Shown here: positions 22,722 through 25,904 of the stretch, piece after piece
Position numbering within the stretch: position 1 is the stretch's first letter
Layout: every line of letters starts with the position of its first letter
Assembly: GCA_027490345.1 (NCBI GenBank)
Contig: JAIXYF010000303.1
Location: 1 to 25,904, forward strand
Source of the DNA: Novosphingobium sp.
GTDB taxonomy: Bacteria; Pseudomonadota; Alphaproteobacteria; Sphingomonadales; Sphingomonadaceae
Length of the DNA stretch: 25,904 nt
Direction: 5' to 3'
Program-made: the position numbers and the translations under genes
The notes under the pieces: model-generated
The model's database searches: none
Seen by the model: the letters and a program-made list of their open reading frames with translations, nothing else
What the model was told of the DNA's origin: nothing

Positions 22722-24023
22722 ATGGCCACCACAGCAGAGCGCACCGTTCCCGAAGAGACCGGCCGCGCTGTGATCGACCCCGCCGCCTATGCCGCGTGGG
22801 ATCCGCTGCTCGACCAATTTGATGCGCTGCGCGAGCAAGGCCTCGGCGTTGCCCGCGTCACATCATCGGAAGACCTGCACGAGCCGTTCTGGCTGGTCAG
22901 CAGCTTCGATGGCGTGATGGCCGCGAGCAAGGACAACGCGACCTTCCTCAATTTTCCCAAGCCTACCGTGTTCACGCTGCGCAGCACCGATGCCCTGGCC
23001 CGCGCCATCACTGGCGGCAGCCCGCATCTCGTGCAGTCGCTCGTCCAGCTCGATGCGCCGCTGCATCCCAAGCTGCGGCGGCTGACGCAGGACTGGTTCA
23101 TGCCCAAGAACCTGCGCACCATCGAACAGCGCGTGCGCTCGATTGCCGAAGCGACGGTGGACCGATTCCTCGAAGCGGGCGGTGAAGGCGATTTCACCAA
23201 GCTGGTATCTTCGCCCTATCCGCTCCACGTCGTCATGCAGATCCTGGGCGTACCCGAAGCCGACGAACAGCGCATGCTCGTCCTCACCCAGCAGATGTTC
23301 GGCGGGCAGGATGAGGACCTCAACCAGTCCGGCATCAAGAACCTGCCGCCCGAGATGATCACCCAGATCGTTGCGGGGGCGGTGAAGGACTTCGAAGCCT
23401 ATTTCGCCTCGCTTGCCGCCGAACGGCGCAAGAACCCGACCGACGACGTCGCCACGGTGATTGCCAACGGCACGATCGACGGCGCACCGCTCGATGATGT
23501 CGTCACCGCCGGGTACTACATCATCACCGCCAGCGCCGGTCACGATACGACAAGCGCCTCGACTGCCGGAGCCATGCTGGCACTGGCGCGCGATCCCGAA
23601 CAGTTTGCACGGGTCAAGGCCGATCGCAGCCTGCTCGCCGGGATCGTGGAAGAAGCGATCCGCTGGACCACGCCCGTTCAACACTTCATGCGCACTGCTG
23701 CGGTCGATACCGAACTGGGCGGGCAGAAGATCGCCAAGGACGACTGGCTGATGCTGAACTATGTGGCGGCCAACCATGATCCCGCCCAGTTCCCCGATCC
23801 GCGCCGCTTCGATGCCGCGCGCGAGGGCAACCGCCACCTTGCGTTCGGCGCCGGGGCGCACCAGTGCCTGGGCCTGCATCTGGCACGGCTTGAAATGCGC
23901 ATCCTGTTTGAAGTGCTGCTCGACCGGCTGGAAAGCGTGGAGCTGGCCGGCGAACCGGCGCGCGCCAAGTCCACCTTCGTCGGTGGGCTGAAGCGCCTGC
24001 CGATGCGGTGGAAGGCGGCCTGA
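22722..24023 (+). CDS. Cytochrome P450, CYP108/CYP111-like
   Basis: A 433-residue soluble bacterial P450. The oxygen-activation helix has SAGHDTTSAS (residues 271-280). The ExxR pair is Glu311/Arg314 in EEAIRW. The haem loop is FGAGAHQCLG with Cys382 as the iron ligand. AGHDTTS and the overall length resemble the CYP108 (terpineol) and CYP111 (linalool) families, members of which are known from Novosphingobium aromaticivorans with terpenoid and aromatic substrates. That placement is from memory of motifs. AAGGA lies 8 bases before the ATG. No ferredoxin or ferredoxin reductase gene is in the window, so electrons must come from partners encoded elsewhere. It is likely co-transcribed with the acyl-CoA synthetase. 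Confidence 0.94.
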   Translation: MATTAERTVPEETGRAVIDPAAYAAWDPLLDQFDALREQGLGVARVTSSEDLHEPFWLVSSFDGVMAASKDNATFLNFPKPTVFTLRSTDALARAITGGSPHLVQSLVQLDAPLHPKLRRLTQDWFMPKNLRTIEQRVRSIAEATVDRFLEAGGEGDFTKLVSSPYPLHVVMQILGVPEADEQRMLVLTQQMFGGQDEDLNQSGIKNLPPEMITQIVAGAVKDFEAYFASLAAERRKNPTDDVATVIANGTIDGAPLDDVVTAGYYIITASAGHDTTSASTAGAMLALARDPEQFARVKADRSLLAGIVEEAIRWTTPVQHFMRTAAVDTELGGQKIAKDDWLMLNYVAANHDPAQFPDPRRFDAAREGNRHLAFGAGAHQCLGLHLARLEMRILFEVLLDRLESVELAGEPARAKSTFVGGLKRLPMRWKAA

Positions 24024-24032
24024 ACCGCCCGC

Positions 24033-24944
24033 CTATTGCGCCAGCAACCGCTGCATGATCGCCCGCACATCGGCGGCCATGTCCGGCCGTTCCAGCGCGA
24101 GCGCCAGCGTCGCCTCGACGAAACCGGTCTTGCTGCCGCAATCGAACCGGCGGCCGCCGAACGTCACCGCGTGGAACGGCTGCTCGCCGATCATGCGCGC
24201 CATCGCATCGGTCAGCTGGATTTCGCCGCCTGCACCCTTTTCCTGGCCTTCCAGCGTGCGCATCACTTCGGGCTGCAGGATATAGCGGCCGGAGATGATG
24301 AGGTTGGAAGGCGCATCCTCGCGCTTGGGCTTCTCCACCAGCCCGGTCACTTCGGTAAGCTTGCCCGAAATCCGCGCGCCTGGCGCGATCACGCCGTAGC
24401 TGGAGACTTCCTCCTCCGGCACTTCCAGCACGCTGATCAGATTGCCGCCCACTTCGTTGTAGGCCTCGACCATTTCCTTCATGCAACCGGGCGTGCCGAT
24501 CATCAGTTCATCGGGCAGGAAAATCGCGAAAGGTTCATCCCCCACGATGGCCCGCGCGCACCAGATGGCATGACCAAGGCCCATCGGCACCTGCTGGCGC
24601 ACAGTGACGAGATTGCCCGGCAGGATGCGAGTCGGATCGAGAATCGTCAGATCCTTGCCGCGATCACTCATCGTGCGCTCCAGCTCGAACGCCGTATCGA
24701 AATGCTCGACAATGGACGTCTTTCCGCGCCCGGTAACGAAGATCAGCTGCTCTATTCCAGCCTCGCGCGCCTCGTCCACCGCATACTGGATCAGCGGGCG
24801 GTCGATGATCGGTAGCATCTCCTTGGGAATCGCCTTGGTCGCCGGAAGGAAGCGCGTGCCCATGCCCGCCACCGGAAACACCGCTTTGCGGATGGGCTTG
24901 CGGCCGGCCTTATCGGAAGATTGGGCTGCATTGTTACCGGTCAT
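24033..24944 (-). CDS. galU: UTP-glucose-1-phosphate uridylyltransferase
   Basis: A 303-residue enzyme making UDP-glucose from UTP and glucose-1-phosphate for exopolysaccharide, glycolipid and envelope sugar synthesis. The nucleotide-binding signature GMGTRFLPATKAIPKEM is at residues 27-43. Further family blocks are YAVDEAREAGIEQLIFVTGR, FAIFLPDELM and VEKPKREDAPSNLIISGRY. The upstream in-frame extension to 25001 is not supported; the ATG at 24944 has AGGGA about 11 bases before it, and the protein then has the usual length. It is convergent with the P450 gene with only 9 bases between stops and no visible terminator, and divergent from murA. Confidence 0.96.
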   Translation of the reverse strand: MTGNNAAQSSDKAGRKPIRKAVFPVAGMGTRFLPATKAIPKEMLPIIDRPLIQYAVDEAREAGIEQLIFVTGRGKTSIVEHFDTAFELERTMSDRGKDLTILDPTRILPGNLVTVRQQVPMGLGHAIWCARAIVGDEPFAIFLPDELMIGTPGCMKEMVEAYNEVGGNLISVLEVPEEEVSSYGVIAPGARISGKLTEVTGLVEKPKREDAPSNLIISGRYILQPEVMRTLEGQEKGAGGEIQLTDAMARMIGEQPFHAVTFGGRRFDCGSKTGFVEATLALALERPDMAADVRAIMQRLLAQ

Positions 24945-25069
24945 GTCGTATCTGATCCCTTCTAGCGCCGCCGCATCGGGCCGCCTGCCATACTGTGACA
25001 TAACGCGCGCCTAATGCGCCATCATTTCGATCCTGTTGCGCAGCTTTGCAAACAAGCTAAATGACCGCG
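24945..25069. promoter_or_regulatory. Divergent galU-murA promoter region
   Basis: About 125 bases between divergently transcribed galU and murA must contain both promoters. I could not assign convincing -35/-10 pairs. A GCGCGCCTAATGCGCC near-palindrome around 25005-25020 is the only structural feature seen. Confidence 0.3.
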
Positions 25070-25904
25070 ATGGACAAGATTATCATTCGCGGCGGCAATC
25101 GCCTTTCCGGCACTGTTCCCGTCTCAGGCGCAAAGAATGCCGCACTGACCCTGCTACCTTGCGCGCTGCTGACCGATGAGCCGGTAACGTTGCGCAATTT
25201 GCCGCGCCTTGCCGATATCGACGGGTTCCAGCACCTGCTCAATCAGTTCGGCGTCTCGACCTCGATTGCAGGCGCAAGGCCTGAAGATTTCGGCCGGGTG
25301 ATGACCCTGCAGGCCACGCGCCTGACCTCCACTGTTGCTCCCTGCGATCTCGTGCGCAAGATGCGCGCCTCGATTCTCGTGCTCGGCCCGCTGCTCGCCC
25401 GTGCGGGAGAGGCGACAGTTTCGCTCCCCGGCGGCTGCGCCATCGGCAATCGCCCGATTGATCTCCATCTCAAGGCGCTCGAAGCTTTCGGTGCAAAGAT
25501 CGAGCTGGCCGCAGGCTATGTCCGTGCCATTGCGCCCGATGGCGGGCTGCCCGGCGGTGATTACAGCTTCCCAATCGTCTCGGTGGGCGCGACCGAAAAC
25601 GCGCTGATGGCGGCGGTTCTGGCGCGCGGCACCAGCACCATGCACAACGCCGCGCGCGAGCCGGAAATCGTCGACCTCTGCAACCTGCTCGTTGCCATGG
25701 GCGCCCAGATCGAAGGGATCGGCACGTCTGACATAACGATCCACGGTGTGAGCCGCCTTCACGGCGCAACCTACATGGTCATGCCTGATCGGATCGAAGC
25801 GGGCAGCTATGCCTGCGCCGCTGCCATCACCGGGGGAGACATCACGCTGGCGGGTGCGCGCGCGGAAGACATGGCCGCTACGATCCAGGCGCTGCGCGAT
25901 GCCG
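25070..25904 (+). CDS. murA: UDP-N-acetylglucosamine 1-carboxyvinyltransferase (partial, cut by window end)
   Basis: The first 278 residues of MurA, which transfers enolpyruvate from PEP to UDP-GlcNAc in the first committed step of peptidoglycan synthesis. The protein opens MDKIIIRGGNRLSG; the ATG at 25061 would add MTA, and neither start has a strong ribosome binding site. Lys22 in GAKNAALTLLP and the PEP-reactive Cys123 in LPGGCAIGNRPIDLH are in place, so the enzyme should be fosfomycin-sensitive in principle. GATENALMAAVLA and MPDRIEAGSYACAAA follow as expected. The frame is still open at the last base; the family is about 420 residues long. Confidence 0.97.
   Translation, partial: MDKIIIRGGNRLSGTVPVSGAKNAALTLLPCALLTDEPVTLRNLPRLADIDGFQHLLNQFGVSTSIAGARPEDFGRVMTLQATRLTSTVAPCDLVRKMRASILVLGPLLARAGEATVSLPGGCAIGNRPIDLHLKALEAFGAKIELAAGYVRAIAPDGGLPGGDYSFPIVSVGATENALMAAVLARGTSTMHNAAREPEIVDLCNLLVAMGAQIEGIGTSDITIHGVSRLHGATYMVMPDRIEAGSYACAAAITGGDITLAGARAEDMAATIQALRDA

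Noticed and set aside
1..25904. CRISPR arrays, tRNA or rRNA genes, transposases, toxin-antitoxin or defence genes
   Set aside because: None could be seen on either strand by reading; the window is core metabolism and envelope genes.

Overview
The window reads as chromosomal core DNA from a high-GC alphaproteobacterium of the order Sphingomonadales, most likely Novosphingobium or a close relative. This rests on remembered family resemblance (MurA, GlnE, a two-domain cold-shock protein, a DUF3617 protein and a gene-transfer-agent tail gene) and not on a database search. I found no tRNA, rRNA, insertion sequence, integrase or CRISPR array. Nearly all of the window is filled by about 22 protein genes, many of them overlapping by 1-4 bases.

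Layout. 1-665: the 3' end of what looks like a gene transfer agent (GTA) tail cluster, a partial tail/host-specificity protein followed by a DUF2793 protein. 856-1962: an OmpA-type outer-membrane protein with an 18-proline linker, closed by a textbook terminator, then about 320 bases with no convincing gene. 2340-9175: a leftward run. In transcription order it holds a glycine-rich double cold-shock protein, argD-argF-hslO (arginine biosynthesis plus the Hsp33 redox chaperone, tightly coupled), a DUF3617 secreted protein, queC (7-deazaguanine/queuosine pathway), and a spinster-like MFS transporter that overlaps queC. 9431-11720: a rightward group with a TerC-like membrane gene that appears truncated, a DUF442 phosphatase-like/sulfurtransferase-like protein, a small membrane protein and a sterol-desaturase-family di-iron enzyme. 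11661-15935: a leftward group with an unrecognised beta-helix lipoprotein, agmatine deiminase and a secreted M28 zinc peptidase. 16066-20056: a rightward, stop-start-overlapping trio of glnE, a Bcp-type peroxiredoxin and a DUF455 ferritin-like protein. 20250-20969: an exported M23 peptidase behind a leader with competing complementary segments. 21163-24023: an acyl-CoA synthetase and cytochrome P450 pair. 24033-24944 (leftward): galU. 25070 to the end: murA, cut by the window edge.

How the genes work together. Three blocks serve the envelope: OmpA, the M23 peptidase and MurA for peptidoglycan and outer membrane, and GalU for UDP-glucose supply to polysaccharides. argD/argF supply arginine, and the agmatine deiminase handles an arginine-derived amine. 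GlnE controls glutamine synthetase by adenylylation. The ligase/P450 pair looks catabolic, acting on a hydrophobic carboxylate or terpenoid/aromatic substrate that I cannot identify.

No clearly new multi-gene system is visible. The best leads are the beta-helix lipoprotein, the RGG/FGG-rich cold-shock protein, the truncated TerC gene, the structured M23 leader, and the non-coding stretch after ompA.
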